In this document: positions 8,385 through 16,332 of the stretch, one piece after another
Position numbering within the stretch: the first letter of the stretch is position 1
How the letters are laid out: each line of letters begins with the position of its first letter
Origin: Nodosilinea sp. P-1105
Lineage (GTDB): Bacteria; Cyanobacteriota; Cyanobacteriia; Phormidesmidales; Phormidesmidaceae
Direction of reading: 5' to 3'
NCBI RefSeq assembly: GCF_012911975.1
Contig: NZ_SMDQ01000023.1
Coordinates: 1 to 64,000 of the forward strand
Length of the DNA stretch: 64,000 nucleotides
Notes under the pieces: generated by a model
Database searches by the model: none
What the model saw: only the letters and a program-made list of their open reading frames with translations
What the model was told of the DNA's origin: nothing
Program-made: the position numbers and the translations under genes

Positions 8385-8798
8385 TTAGCAGCGATCGCAC
8401 ACTCCATGGACCGTCACTTCATAACCTTCAACTTTCCACTTTGTGCTCAGGCTATGGACGTCAACATCTGATAGGGCGTCCCAGGGAATATCTGCGATCG
8501 CGCCACAGCAGCGACAACGAAAATGATGGTGGGGCTCCACATTGGCATCGTAGCGGCAGACCCCCTCTTCCAATAGCACCTCGCGCACCAGGCTGACATC
8601 TCGCAGCGCCTGCAGAGAGCTATACACCGTCGCCTGGGATGAGGTAGGAGCCGTTTGATTTAAGTCCATCAAAATATCGTCAGCGGTGGGGTGATCAGAA
8701 CGCTCCAGTAAGTTGGCATACACAGCAAACCGCTGGGGCGTCACCCGCAATCCCTTTGACTTTAGCGTCTGAACAATGTGATTAGCTTGCTGCTGCAT
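8385..8798 (-). CDS. perR: Fur-family peroxide regulator, PerR-type
   Basis: The 137-residue protein has a winged-helix DNA-binding half (LKSKGLRVTPQRFAVYANLL...ADDILMDL...ATVYSSLQAL) and a metal-binding half with HHHFRCRCCG and a second Cys pair in VCDRC at the C-terminus. The CxxC pairs (CRCC, CDRC) would hold the structural zinc. Peroxide sensing by oxidation of Fe-ligand histidines is known for PerR. The divergent neighbour is a type II peroxiredoxin, as in Synechocystis, where Slr1738 (PerR) faces the ahpC/prx gene sll1621. That context favours PerR over Fur or Zur. Two palindromes in the shared promoter are likely targets. Confidence 0.85.
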   Translation of the reverse strand: MQQQANHIVQTLKSKGLRVTPQRFAVYANLLERSDHPTADDILMDLNQTAPTSSQATVYSSLQALRDVSLVREVLLEEGVCRYDANVEPHHHFRCRCCGAIADIPWDALSDVDVHSLSTKWKVEGYEVTVHGVCDRC

Positions 8799-8959
8799 CG
8801 TGACTGACTCCTGCTAGTCGGCTCAGAACTCCTTATAGTCCTAGTTTTCATAGCCCTAGTTCTTTAGCTCTGGCTTAGCCGTGGTGGCTGAGTAAACTGC
8901 TCATAACATGGTAACACTCTAACTTGAGGGTAAACATTATTTAAGATATGCTACGAAAG

Positions 8960-8977
8960 ATAAGTAATTTTACTTAT
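8960..8977. promoter_or_regulatory. Palindrome, candidate PerR operator 1
   Basis: ATAAGTAA (8960-8967) and TTACTTAT (8970-8977) are exact complements with a 2-base spacer. The site lies in the AT-rich perR/prx divergent promoter, about 85 bp before prx. Confidence 0.55.
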
Positions 8978-8986
8978 TGATTAATT

Positions 8987-9013
8987 CTTAACTCGGAATT
9001 ATTCTGAGTTAAG
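8987..9013. promoter_or_regulatory. 27-bp palindrome, candidate PerR operator 2
   Basis: CTTAACTCGGAAT (8987-8999) and ATTCTGAGTTAAG (9001-9013) match at 12 of 13 positions around one base. It lies 49 bp upstream of the peroxiredoxin start, where a repressor would cover the promoter. The size fits Fur-family boxes, but assignment to PerR is from context only. Confidence 0.6.
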
Positions 9014-9062
9014 TAGCAACTGAAACGCAGTTAAGTTGTTTAATTAATTCGAGAGGTAATCT

Positions 9063-9635
9063 ATGGCTGTTATCAAGCGCGTTCCCGACGTCACCTTCAA
9101 AACTCGTGTGCGGGATGAGTCCATCGGTGGCCCCAACCCCTATCGTTGGGAAGATCAGACCACCCAGGACATTTTTGGTGGCAAGAAGGTTGTTGTGTTC
9201 TCTTTGCCGGGTGCTTTTACCCCTACCTGCTCTTCCAACCACCTGCCCCGCTACGAAGAGCTCTATGACGAGTTCAAGGCCCAAGGTGTTGACGAGATCA
9301 TCTGTGTGTCTGTGAATGACGCCTTCGTGATGTTCCAATGGGGCAAGCAAATTGGCGCTAAGAACGTCTTCCTGCTGCCCGATGGCAACGGTGAATTCAC
9401 TCGCAAGATGGGGATGCTGGTTGACAAGTCGAACCTGGGCTTTGGCATGCGCTCCTGGCGTTATTCCATGCTGGTGAATGACGGCGCCATCGAGAAAATC
9501 TTTGTCGAGCCCGACTACGCTGACAACTGCCCCACCGACCCCTTTGAGGTGTCTGACGCTGACACCATGCTGGCGTACTTGAAAGGGGCTGAGCCCGCTG
9601 GTGTCTCTGAGCCTCGTCTGGCTTTCGTCGGCTAA
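9063..9635 (+). CDS. Type II peroxiredoxin (Prx5-like)
   Basis: This 190-residue peroxiredoxin reduces H2O2 and organic peroxides using a thioredoxin- or glutaredoxin-type donor. The peroxidatic cysteine is in [17 protein letters not shown] (Cys about residue 59). A second Cys in [10 protein letters not shown] could resolve it. The segment [10 protein letters not shown]-like ([14 protein letters not shown]) is characteristic of the Prx5 group. An AT-rich leader with TTAATTCGAGAGGTAATCT before the ATG gives a clear ribosome site (GAGAGG). Divergence from the PerR-type gene suggests peroxide induction. Confidence 0.92.
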   Translation: MAVIKRVPDVTFKTRVRDESIGGPNPYRWEDQTTQDIFGGKKVVVFSLPGAFTPTCSSNHLPRYEELYDEFKAQGVDEIICVSVNDAFVMFQWGKQIGAKNVFLLPDGNGEFTRKMGMLVDKSNLGFGMRSWRYSMLVNDGAIEKIFVEPDYADNCPTDPFEVSDADTMLAYLKGAEPAGVSEPRLAFVG

Positions 9636-9676
9636 GGTTCCTAGCATCTCTATCTGAGCCGTTCTGGTTCACCTTG

Positions 9677-9703
9677 CCAGGGGCAGCTCAACGCTGCCCC
9701 TGG
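9677..9703 (+). terminator. Hairpin terminator after the peroxiredoxin gene
   Basis: CCAGGGGCAGC (9677-9687) pairs perfectly with GCTGCCCCTGG (9693-9703) around TCAAC, 42 bp beyond the stop. The following TGTGCTTGAT is only weakly T-rich. Confidence 0.7.
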
Positions 9704-9914
9704 TGTGCTTGATAGGTGTCGCCGGGGTGTTGCCTTCATGATTATATGCCTATATAATTGTTTGGTGATTAAATGTGCTGGCGTTGAGAGCTGCCATGGT
9801 TAGAGTGCCAACGGTTTCTAGTGGTTTTGTTTCCTGGGGCGATCGCCGCCAACGCCTTTAGAGATCAGTTACTGCGGTCACTATTCGTCTTGTTACTTCA
9901 CGCTGTCTTTATCT

Positions 9915-10919
9915 ATGAAACTCTCCAGTAAAAACCTCGATACTCGTCTTGATCAGGTCTATGACGCCATTGTGGTTGGCGGCGGCATGGGTGGGTTGTC
10001 AGCCGCCATTTATCTGGCCCGCTATGGACTGAACTGTTTGGTGATTGAAAAGGGCAAAGGGCGATCGGTGTGGATGCAAGATTTACGAAACTTTGTAGGC
10101 TTTGACCCTGATACCCCTGGTCGCGACATCCTAAACCACGGCATGAAACAGGCGATTGCCTGGGGAGCTGACTATCTGCGGGGCTATGTAGAAAACGTTG
10201 TAGACGAAGGGGAGCACCTGGCCGTACAGGTTAAAGTGGGCAAGAAAGACAGTATTTACCCCGTCTTTCGCACCAAATATTTGGTGGCGGCCTCCGGGGT
10301 GATTGATCGGCTACCCCAGCTTGATGACATGCAAAACGTCTATGATTACGCCGGTTATACCCTACATGTTTGTATGATCTGCGACGGCTACGACATGTGG
10401 GATCAAAAAGCTGTCCTGATTGCTGGCTCAGAATCCCAAATCAACGCGGCATTTGTGCTCAATTGGTTTACCCCCTACATTTCAGTGTTAACCCACGGGC
10501 TCTTCGCCGTCGGCGACGACATGAAGGCGAAGTTAGCGGATCACGGCTACCCCCTGTACGAAGCCCCCATCGCCAAGTTTTTGGGCCAAGACCACCAGCT
10601 TAGGGGAGTAAAACTGACTGACGGCACCGTGGTCGAAGCCACTACCGGCCTGGTCAGTATGGGGTCTACCTATCACAACCACTACCTGAAGGGGGTCCAG
10701 GGCCTAGAGTGGAGTGGCGAAAACCTGGTCACCAATACCATGGCCCAAACGACCCACGATCGCATTTTTGCCCTGGGCGACCTGAAGCAGGGCCTCAACC
10801 AAGTGTCCATTGCCGTAGCCGATGGCACCCTGGCCGCCACCCAAATTTGGCGCAACACCCGCCGGGCCAGCCCGCCTCGTAAATGGGAAGAGAATTTGGC
10901 TCAGGCGCTGGTGTCTTAG
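9915..10919 (+). CDS. Thioredoxin-reductase-like flavoprotein lacking an evident NADPH motif
   Basis: The 334-residue protein has an FAD-binding GGGMGGLSAAIYLARYG (about 22-38), the redox pair HVCMICDGYD (Cys about 152 and 155) and the second FAD motif FALGDL near residue 290. In ordinary thioredoxin reductases the middle domain shows GGGDSAxEE and HRR. Here the equivalent region reads IAGSESQINAAFVLNWF...SVLTHGL, with neither motif. This fits the pyridine-nucleotide-independent cyanobacterial enzymes described as FFTR and DDOR (Slr0600-like), the latter holding a second FAD in that site. The electron donor and substrate are not readable here. It lies 280 bp after the peroxiredoxin gene. Confidence 0.75.
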   Translation: MKLSSKNLDTRLDQVYDAIVVGGGMGGLSAAIYLARYGLNCLVIEKGKGRSVWMQDLRNFVGFDPDTPGRDILNHGMKQAIAWGADYLRGYVENVVDEGEHLAVQVKVGKKDSIYPVFRTKYLVAASGVIDRLPQLDDMQNVYDYAGYTLHVCMICDGYDMWDQKAVLIAGSESQINAAFVLNWFTPYISVLTHGLFAVGDDMKAKLADHGYPLYEAPIAKFLGQDHQLRGVKLTDGTVVEATTGLVSMGSTYHNHYLKGVQGLEWSGENLVTNTMAQTTHDRIFALGDLKQGLNQVSIAVADGTLAATQIWRNTRRASPPRKWEENLAQALVS

Positions 10920-11056
10920 CACGGTTAGCGGTACATGGTTAGCGGTACACGGTTCGTGGTACGCGGCATCCGTACAGTCTGGGGGTTACCGTGCGCCTGA
11001 TACCTTGCACCATGAACCTGACACCGTATACCGTGAACCTGCTCCCTTGCACCGCA
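10920..11056. repeat. CGGTACACGGT/CCGTGAACC-type dispersed repeat
   Basis: Variants of GGTTAGCGGTACA and CCGTATACCGTGAACC fill the gap between two convergent genes. The left half (ACACGGTTCGTGGTACG) and right half (CGTATACCGTGAACC) are roughly complementary. The same motif family recurs near 14720, 17690, 22380 and 60740. Confidence 0.65.
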
Positions 11057-11058
11057 CC

Positions 11059-11586
11059 CTAATCAAACCCCAAATCATCGCTGCGCCCAGCATGGGCTAA
11101 CGCCAGCTGATGGTATTTTTGAGCGTGCTCCAATAATTCCAGGGTTTGGTGCTCAGATACCTGACGCACCACTTTGCCGGGCACCCCCATCACCAGCGAC
11201 TGGGGCGGTACATCTTTGGTCACCACCGCCCCAGCTCCAATGATGCTGCCTCGGCCAACCCGCACCCCATCCAGTACGATCGCACCAATGCCAATCAGGC
11301 TTCCCCGCTCAATATGGGCACTGTGGATAACGGCTCGGTGCCCGACGGTGACATAGTCTTCTAGGATGGTCGGGCGACCCGGATCCCCATGCAGAATGGC
11401 CCCATCCTGTACATTGGTATAAGCACCAATGGCAATACTTTCAATGTCTCCTCGTAATATGGCTCCATACCAAATGCTGCAACCTGCCGCTAGGGTAACG
11501 TGGCCCATCAGCGTAGCATTTGGGGCGACGAAAGCCGCTTTTGTGTCATCGGGTTGGGGCCAAACCGATCGGGCAGAGTAAACCAT
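11059..11586 (-). CDS. Gamma carbonic anhydrase family protein (left-handed beta-helix)
   Basis: This 175-residue protein consists of hexapeptide repeats ([22 protein letters not shown]...[26 protein letters not shown]) with a C-terminal helix. It matches the YrdA/PaaY gamma-CA family. The zinc-site histidines are present in AILHGD and [12 protein letters not shown]. It is the short form without the RuBisCO-like repeats of CcmM, so it is not the carboxysome scaffold. Activity is uncertain, since many family members are inactive. It converges on the flavoprotein gene. Confidence 0.85.
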   Translation of the reverse strand: MVYSARSVWPQPDDTKAAFVAPNATLMGHVTLAAGCSIWYGAILRGDIESIAIGAYTNVQDGAILHGDPGRPTILEDYVTVGHRAVIHSAHIERGSLIGIGAIVLDGVRVGRGSIIGAGAVVTKDVPPQSLVMGVPGKVVRQVSEHQTLELLEHAQKYHQLALAHAGRSDDLGFD

Positions 11587-11779
11587 GGTAACTAGGGTCT
11601 CAAAAAAATCTCAGGATTGGGCCAATGGTGTATGTTGACTACCAAGTCAGCTGGGTTCCCAACGTATAATACGGGTACAGGTAATACGGGTATAGGAACA
11701 AATTCATTGTCCCTGGTTTTCCCCCATAGTTCACTCACCTGCTTACGCACCTACTGAGGACGCAACTGGTTTCAGCCCA

Positions 11780-12292
11780 ATGGTTAATTCCGCTTTGCAG
11801 TATCCCATCTACGGCCCAGAAATCCAATGTCCTCATTGTCGTCAGACCATTCCGGCCTTGACCTTGACGGATACTTATCTGTGTTCGCGCCACGGGGCTT
11901 TTGAAGCTGACCCCGAGTCTAAGGAACTCGTTCACCTACAGTCGGGTCGCCACTGGCGCCAATGGGATGGCGAATGGTATCGCCAGCATACCCATCCCGA
12001 CGGCATTCGTTTTGAAATTCATGAGGCCCTCGACCGACTTTATACCCAAGGATATCGAGCCACCCGGGTGATTATTGCTGAGCGTTATCAAGAGCTGGTG
12101 AATGCTTACTTAGAACGCAATTCTCCCTGGCGGGGCTCAGGAGAAGGGACCTCCTCACCCAAGCTGTATGGGCTGCCGGTAGAATTTAGCCCTCCCCCCG
12201 AACAGGATCCCCAGTGGGCCGTAATTAACTTTAACCTGGAGAAAGAGCCCGGTGTTCCGGTACGCTATCCCTATTTTCGATTGTTCGAGTAG
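11780..12292 (+). CDS. TIGR02652-like cyanobacterial conserved protein with CxxC
   Basis: The 170-residue protein starts with a zinc-finger-like segment (EIQCPHCRQTIP...YLCSRHGAFEADP) followed by ELVHLQSGRHWRQWDGEWYRQHTHPDG and an alpha/beta C-terminal part. I recall this pattern as the cyanobacterial family TIGR02652; the identification is from memory. No enzymatic motif is visible. It heads a run of four same-strand genes with 9 bp, -14 bp and 17 bp gaps. Confidence 0.6.
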   Translation: MVNSALQYPIYGPEIQCPHCRQTIPALTLTDTYLCSRHGAFEADPESKELVHLQSGRHWRQWDGEWYRQHTHPDGIRFEIHEALDRLYTQGYRATRVIIAERYQELVNAYLERNSPWRGSGEGTSSPKLYGLPVEFSPPPEQDPQWAVINFNLEKEPGVPVRYPYFRLFE

Positions 12293-12301
12293 TTTGTCTG
12301 A

Positions 12302-12718
12302 ATGCTCCATCACGCTTCCATTCGTACCCAGGATATTCACCGGGCCATTGACTTTTACGAACACCTTGGCTTTGTAGTACACGAGCGGTTTACCGCAGGC
12401 ATTACCCTAGCGTGTTGGATGGAAGGACTGGGGGGACGCATCGAATTGATTCAGGTGCCAGAACCCCGCCCTGCTGCTGATGCCTTTGGGGATGAGCATT
12501 ACAGCGGTTACTATCACCTATCTTTTGATTTGACTGAGCTCACCCCCAACCTGCCTGATTGGGTCAACCAGCTGCGATCCCAAATGGCGGGCATTAAGGT
12601 GCTGCTAGAGCCCCAACAGCAAATCATTGGCGATCGCGTCTACGAGGTCGCCTTTATCGCCGACGCCGATGGGTTGCCCCTGGAGTTTATTCGGGTGCTA
12701 GGCCATGTCCAACCCTAA
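12302..12718 (+). CDS. VOC (glyoxalase/dioxygenase-fold) family protein
   Basis: The 138-residue protein starts MLHHASIRTQDIHRAIDFYEHLGF, a standard VOC opening with a putative metal histidine at residue 4. It includes RIELIQVPEP (Glu ligand), a YYHLSFDL segment and ends with ADGLPLEFIRVLG. All paired beta-alpha-beta-beta-beta modules seem present. The metal positions (H4, E51, H79, E130 by position) are consistent with an active metal site. The substrate is unknown. Its end overlaps the ATPase gene by 14 bp, suggesting coupled translation. Confidence 0.8.
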   Translation: MLHHASIRTQDIHRAIDFYEHLGFVVHERFTAGITLACWMEGLGGRIELIQVPEPRPAADAFGDEHYSGYYHLSFDLTELTPNLPDWVNQLRSQMAGIKVLLEPQQQIIGDRVYEVAFIADADGLPLEFIRVLGHVQP

Positions 12719-14156
12719 TGGAGTGGCCCCCTTTGCCGATAACTGGGCCTACCTAAAAACTGAGCTGTCTTGGTTGGATCGGCTGCTGATGGTGGCCGTC
12801 TCCCGGCAAAAGCGGGAGATTCAAGACTTAGACGACTTTGCCCTGTCTAGCGAAGATCGGGTCACCAGCCACTGGTGGAAAGGGATTATTTACCTGAGTG
12901 GCCAACCCGGCTACGATCATGCCCGCCCGCCTAAAGCCAGTCGCAAAACTGGCAGCGGCTATGTTCAACAGCTGGAAGCTCGGATTCAGGCTAGTCAGAG
13001 TCAAGGGATTGTGCTGGCTCTGCCTGCCCTGCGGGATCAGCTCAAACTTAGCCCCTTTGAAAAAAACGTTATCCTCCTGGCCCTGGCCCCAGAAATTAAC
13101 CAGCGGTTTGGTCGCCTCTATAGTTATTTGCAGTACCAGCATGACGAGTCCGACTGGGACTTGCCCACGGTTGATCTCTGTCTGCGGTTGCTCTGCCGTA
13201 ATGACCAAGAGTGGCGGCGATCGCGCCCTCAAATCGCCCCTGATAGCCGTCTGGTCCACCTAGGTCTGGTGGAATGGGTGAATGCCGATGACACCACCCT
13301 ACTCAGCCGTCATCTGCGTCTTCACGAAGATCTCACCACCTACCTGCTGGCCGAGTCCCCCAATCTTGCCACCATTCAGACTTGGGCCACCCCGGCCGCC
13401 AGTGACCCGGAACCTCCCGCCATCCCCACTGACCCATGGGAAAGTCTGGTACTGCCAAATTCTTTGATCAGCCAGCTGAGAACTGTTATTGCAGCTGCCA
13501 AATTCCAGGAGACACCGAGTCCAATGGTGCTGCTAACTGGGGCCGAGGGAACCGGTAAAACCTTAGCGGCACGAGTACTAGCCGCAGATTTAGGCTGGCC
13601 CCTGATCACCATCGACTTAAGCACCCTAGGCCCGAATGATGACCGTGATCCACCCGACCTAGCGGATTGGGTGACCCTACCCCCCTGTGTCTTGCACCTG
13701 ACATCAGCCCCCAGCTGGTTTGGTCGCTGCCCTACGCTTGATCCAGCCCTGGTGCAGTCGTGGGTGATCCGGCGGCGACGTCAACCCGGACTGACCCTAC
13801 TCAGTAGCCCTTACCTGCAATCAGTGAAACCGTCCTGGCGACAAGCGATGACTGGTGTGCTGGAATTTCCCCGTCCCGATCGGGCCACCCGGGAGGTGCT
13901 ATGGCAACGGGCTATGCCTGCTGCGATCGCCCTAGAACCAGCGCTCAGTTGGTCCCATTTGGCTCAGCATCTTGCCCTCACGGGGGGCGAAATCAATACC
14001 CTAGCTCAAACAGCCAGGGCTCTGCTTCAGCCCACGGACCCTCCTGTGCTTACCCTAGGGGTTCTCCGTCAGGCGCTGGCCCTACATCATCCTGAAATGA
14101 AGCTACCGAAGCCCAAAGCTCCCCGTGCCCAGTCATCAAAATCTAAGCCTACGTGA
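12705..14156 (+). CDS. AAA-type ATPase with N-terminal helical/winged region
   Basis: The 483-residue protein has an N-terminal helical part (about 1-240; KREIQDLDDFALSSEDRVTSHWWKG...KLSPFEKNVILLALAPEINQRFG). A P-loop ATPase core follows, with Walker A LTGAEGTGKTLAARVLAADL near residue 270. The Walker B region is poor (WVTLPPCVLHLTSAP), so ATP hydrolysis is not certain. The C-terminus is basic (LPKPKAPRAQSSKSKPT). The N-terminal pattern resembles cyanobacterial AAA ATPases annotated with a winged-helix domain. The role is unknown. It overlaps the VOC gene. Confidence 0.65.
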   Translation: MSNPNGVAPFADNWAYLKTELSWLDRLLMVAVSRQKREIQDLDDFALSSEDRVTSHWWKGIIYLSGQPGYDHARPPKASRKTGSGYVQQLEARIQASQSQGIVLALPALRDQLKLSPFEKNVILLALAPEINQRFGRLYSYLQYQHDESDWDLPTVDLCLRLLCRNDQEWRRSRPQIAPDSRLVHLGLVEWVNADDTTLLSRHLRLHEDLTTYLLAESPNLATIQTWATPAASDPEPPAIPTDPWESLVLPNSLISQLRTVIAAAKFQETPSPMVLLTGAEGTGKTLAARVLAADLGWPLITIDLSTLGPNDDRDPPDLADWVTLPPCVLHLTSAPSWFGRCPTLDPALVQSWVIRRRRQPGLTLLSSPYLQSVKPSWRQAMTGVLEFPRPDRATREVLWQRAMPAAIALEPALSWSHLAQHLALTGGEINTLAQTARALLQPTDPPVLTLGVLRQALALHHPEMKLPKPKAPRAQSSKSKPT

Positions 14157-14161
14157 GCCCT

Positions 14162-14167
14162 AAGGAG
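14162..14167 (+). promoter_or_regulatory. Ribosome binding site deciding the DUF355 start
   Basis: AAGGAG lies 6 bases upstream of ATG 14174 and overrules the upstream GTG at 14153. Confidence 0.8.
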
Positions 14168-14173
14168 ACCACC

Positions 14174-14656
14174 ATGGATCTGACGTCAGTGACCATTACC
14201 CTACCAGAGGGAAGTAACTTAATTTTGGGACAAGCTCATTTCATCAAGACCGTCGAAGACCTTTACGAGATTATGGTGGGTACCTCAGCCCAAGCCAAAT
14301 TTGGTCTGGCCTTTTGCGAAGCCTCTGGCCCTTGCTTGATTCGGGCGGCAGGTAACGATGACACCCTAAAAGCGGCCGCCATCCAAAATGCCCAGGCCAT
14401 TGGTGCCGGTCACAGCTTCCTGATTTTGATCCAAGCGGCCTATCCCATCAATGTGCTAAATGCCATTAAGCAATGCCCCGAAGTATGCCGCATCTACTGC
14501 GCCACAGCCAATCCTGTCGAGGCGATCGTGGTCGAAACCGATCAGGGCAGAGGTATTTTAGGCGTGGTGGATGGCTTTTCACCCAAGGGCGTAGAAACCG
14601 CCGAAGATGTTAAAGCCCGCCATGCCCTGTTGCGTACCATTGGTTATAAACAATGA
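14174..14656 (+). CDS. Adenosine-specific kinase family protein (DUF355)
   Basis: A 160-residue protein with the DUF355 pattern: ILGQAHFIKTVEDLYEIMV, FGLAFCEASGPCLIRAAGND, GAGHSFLILI, and the C-terminal ILGVVDGFSPKGVETAEDV. The archaeal homologue PAE2307 has been called an adenosine-specific kinase; the function in cyanobacteria is not established. An earlier in-frame GTG exists at 14153, but AAGGAG at 14162-14167 lies 6 bases before the ATG at 14174, which decides the start. It follows the ATPase gene by 17 bp. Confidence 0.85.
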   Translation: MDLTSVTITLPEGSNLILGQAHFIKTVEDLYEIMVGTSAQAKFGLAFCEASGPCLIRAAGNDDTLKAAAIQNAQAIGAGHSFLILIQAAYPINVLNAIKQCPEVCRIYCATANPVEAIVVETDQGRGILGVVDGFSPKGVETAEDVKARHALLRTIGYKQ

Positions 14657-14672
14657 CAACCCATTACACCTA

Positions 14673-14803
14673 GTGGTCAGTCAATCTGACACTGATGGGA
14701 TCTGCGGCCTGGGGTTCACGGTTTACGGTCTGCGGTTAAAGGGTAGCCGTAGCCCTGACACCGTAAACCCTGTCAGCCCGCCACTGTTAACTTGACAGGT
14801 CAC
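14673..14803. mobile_element. MITE-like element A (131 bp, TA flanks)
   Basis: The left end GTGGTCAGTCAA (14673-14684) and right end TTGACAGGTCAC (14792-14803) are inverted repeats, flanked by TA at 14671-14672 and 14804-14805. Two further elements with the same ends lie at 58160 and 60583. TA duplication and ends of this kind suggest an IS630/Tc1-mariner parent (inference). The interior holds CGGTTTACGG/CCGTAAACC motifs. The right end supplies the last base of the arsJ TAG stop codon. Confidence 0.75.
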
Positions 14804-16050
14804 TAGGTGGCCATGGCACTGGTTGACTTCGGATCTGGCAGTTGGGTGGTAATCAAGGCCGCCACCAACACAAACAAACTAGACACCCACAGGCAACCCA
14901 CCAGGCCATACCATTGGTAAAACAACCCTGAGGTAATCGTCCCTAGCAGGCGCCCCCCAGAGTTAGCCATATAGTAGAACCCCACATTCAGAGCTACATC
15001 CTTGTCTTCGGTGTAAGCCAGCACCAAGTATGAATGCACCGCCGAGTTAAAGGCAAACACAATCCCAAATACCACTAGCCCCCCCGTCACCGCGATATCT
15101 CCTCGTACGCCTGACATCAGGGTAAGGGCAATCAAAGCCGGAATGGCCGTCAAAATCGAGGTCCAAAACAGAATGGTCTTGGCCCGGGGTACCACCCTGC
15201 CGCTGCTATCTTTACGCAGTAGCTGGGGGGCCAGAAACTGCACCATGCCATAGCCGATCACCCAGATGGCCATGTAAGAGCCCACCTGCATGAAAGTCCA
15301 ACCCAGCACCTCGTACAGGAAAACTGGCAGGGCCACCACGAACCACACATCCCGAGAGCCAAACAAAAAGAAGCGGGCCGCCGAAAGAACATTGATTTCT
15401 TTGCTTTTAGAAAACAGCTGACGAAAGCGCACCTTTTCGCCAATCTTGCCCATATCGGCCGGCAAAAACCAGCCCGACAGCAAAATCACAAACAGCACCG
15501 CCGCCTGAATTAGCAGCGCCTGCCGGAAGCCAACCCCTTGTAGCAGGGCAGCACCGACAAAAAACCCCACCCCCTTCAAGGCATTCTTAGATCCTGTTAG
15601 GACCGCTACCCACTTAAATAATCGCGATGCGGCTTCCTTGGGCACCACCAGGCGAATGGCACTCTTGGAGCTCATCTTAGTCAAGTCTTTGGCAATGCCA
15701 GAAAAAGCCTGGGCCGCCATCACATAGCCCACCTGTACCGGCACGACCCAGTCAGGATTCAGAAAGGCCAGCATCACCAGGGCAAAGACCTGTAAGCCAA
15801 TACCCCCATATAGCGTCAGCCGCAGCCCCACCTGAGAGCCAATCCAGCCACCCAGGAAATTGGTCACCACGCCAAAAATCTCATAAAAGAGAAACAGCAT
15901 GGCAATTTCAAAGGGGGTGTAGCCCAACACATGGAAGTGCAACAGCACCATCATCCGTAGGGCGCCATCAGTGATGGTGAAGCCCCAGTAGGCAGCCGTG
16001 ATGATGGCGTAGTTGCGCAGGCTGGCGGGTTTGAAGGTGGAGGAGGACAT
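14803..16050 (-). CDS. arsJ: Organoarsenical (1-arseno-3-phosphoglycerate) efflux MFS transporter ArsJ
   Basis: The 415-residue protein has about 11-12 transmembrane helices and matches ArsJ closely (YWGFTITDGALRMMVLLHFH, FLFYEIFGVVTNFLGGWIGS, SGIAKDLTKMSSKSAIRLVV). ArsJ exports 1-arseno-3-phosphoglycerate made by a partner GAPDH, and the ester breaks down to arsenate outside. The GAPDH gene is directly upstream on the same strand, separated by 282 bp of repeats. The TAG stop is formed at a MITE junction, so the original C-terminus may have been different. A C-rich tract instead of a Shine-Dalgarno sequence precedes the ATG. Confidence 0.92.
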   Translation of the reverse strand: MSSSTFKPASLRNYAIITAAYWGFTITDGALRMMVLLHFHVLGYTPFEIAMLFLFYEIFGVVTNFLGGWIGSQVGLRLTLYGGIGLQVFALVMLAFLNPDWVVPVQVGYVMAAQAFSGIAKDLTKMSSKSAIRLVVPKEAASRLFKWVAVLTGSKNALKGVGFFVGAALLQGVGFRQALLIQAAVLFVILLSGWFLPADMGKIGEKVRFRQLFSKSKEINVLSAARFFLFGSRDVWFVVALPVFLYEVLGWTFMQVGSYMAIWVIGYGMVQFLAPQLLRKDSSGRVVPRAKTILFWTSILTAIPALIALTLMSGVRGDIAVTGGLVVFGIVFAFNSAVHSYLVLAYTEDKDVALNVGFYYMANSGGRLLGTITSGLFYQWYGLVGCLWVSSLFVLVAALITTQLPDPKSTSAMAT

Positions 16051-16295
16051 GGTGGGGAGTGATGGGGTGGTGGGGGAGTGGATGGGTGGATGGGCGCTGC
16101 CCTGAGCTTGCCGAAGGGTGGATGGGTGGATGGGGTGGCGTAGGGGCGGACCCGTGTGTCCGCCCTAGCGGGGGAATGGGGAAGGAGGGAGAATTTTGGA
16201 TTTTGGATTTTGGATTTTGGATTCGTAGCGTGGGTTAGGCGGCCAGGGACAGGGCGATCGCAGGTCACCCAGATCACCGCCGTACCCCACGACTG
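16051..16295. repeat. Composite repeat between gap and arsJ
   Basis: Read on + strand: a G-rich tract with GGATGGGTGGATGGG units starts at the base next to the arsJ ATG. Next come a 30-bp hairpin module (16137-16166) with arms GGGGCGGAC and GTCCGCCCT, a four-unit ATTTTGG tract (about 16192-16222), and a hairpin repeat with arms CGTGGGTTAGGCGG (16229-16242) and CCGCCGTACCCCACG (16277-16291). The 30-bp module recurs at 38265-38294 with one difference. Confidence 0.85.
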
Positions 16296-16332
16296 GGGGA
16301 TTTGAAGTTGGAGGGGAGTAGGGGCTAGCAGG

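Noticed and set aside
9009-9647. 212-codon ORF antisense to the peroxiredoxin gene
   Set aside because: It mirrors a well-conserved gene in a codon-complementary frame and has no family features of its own.
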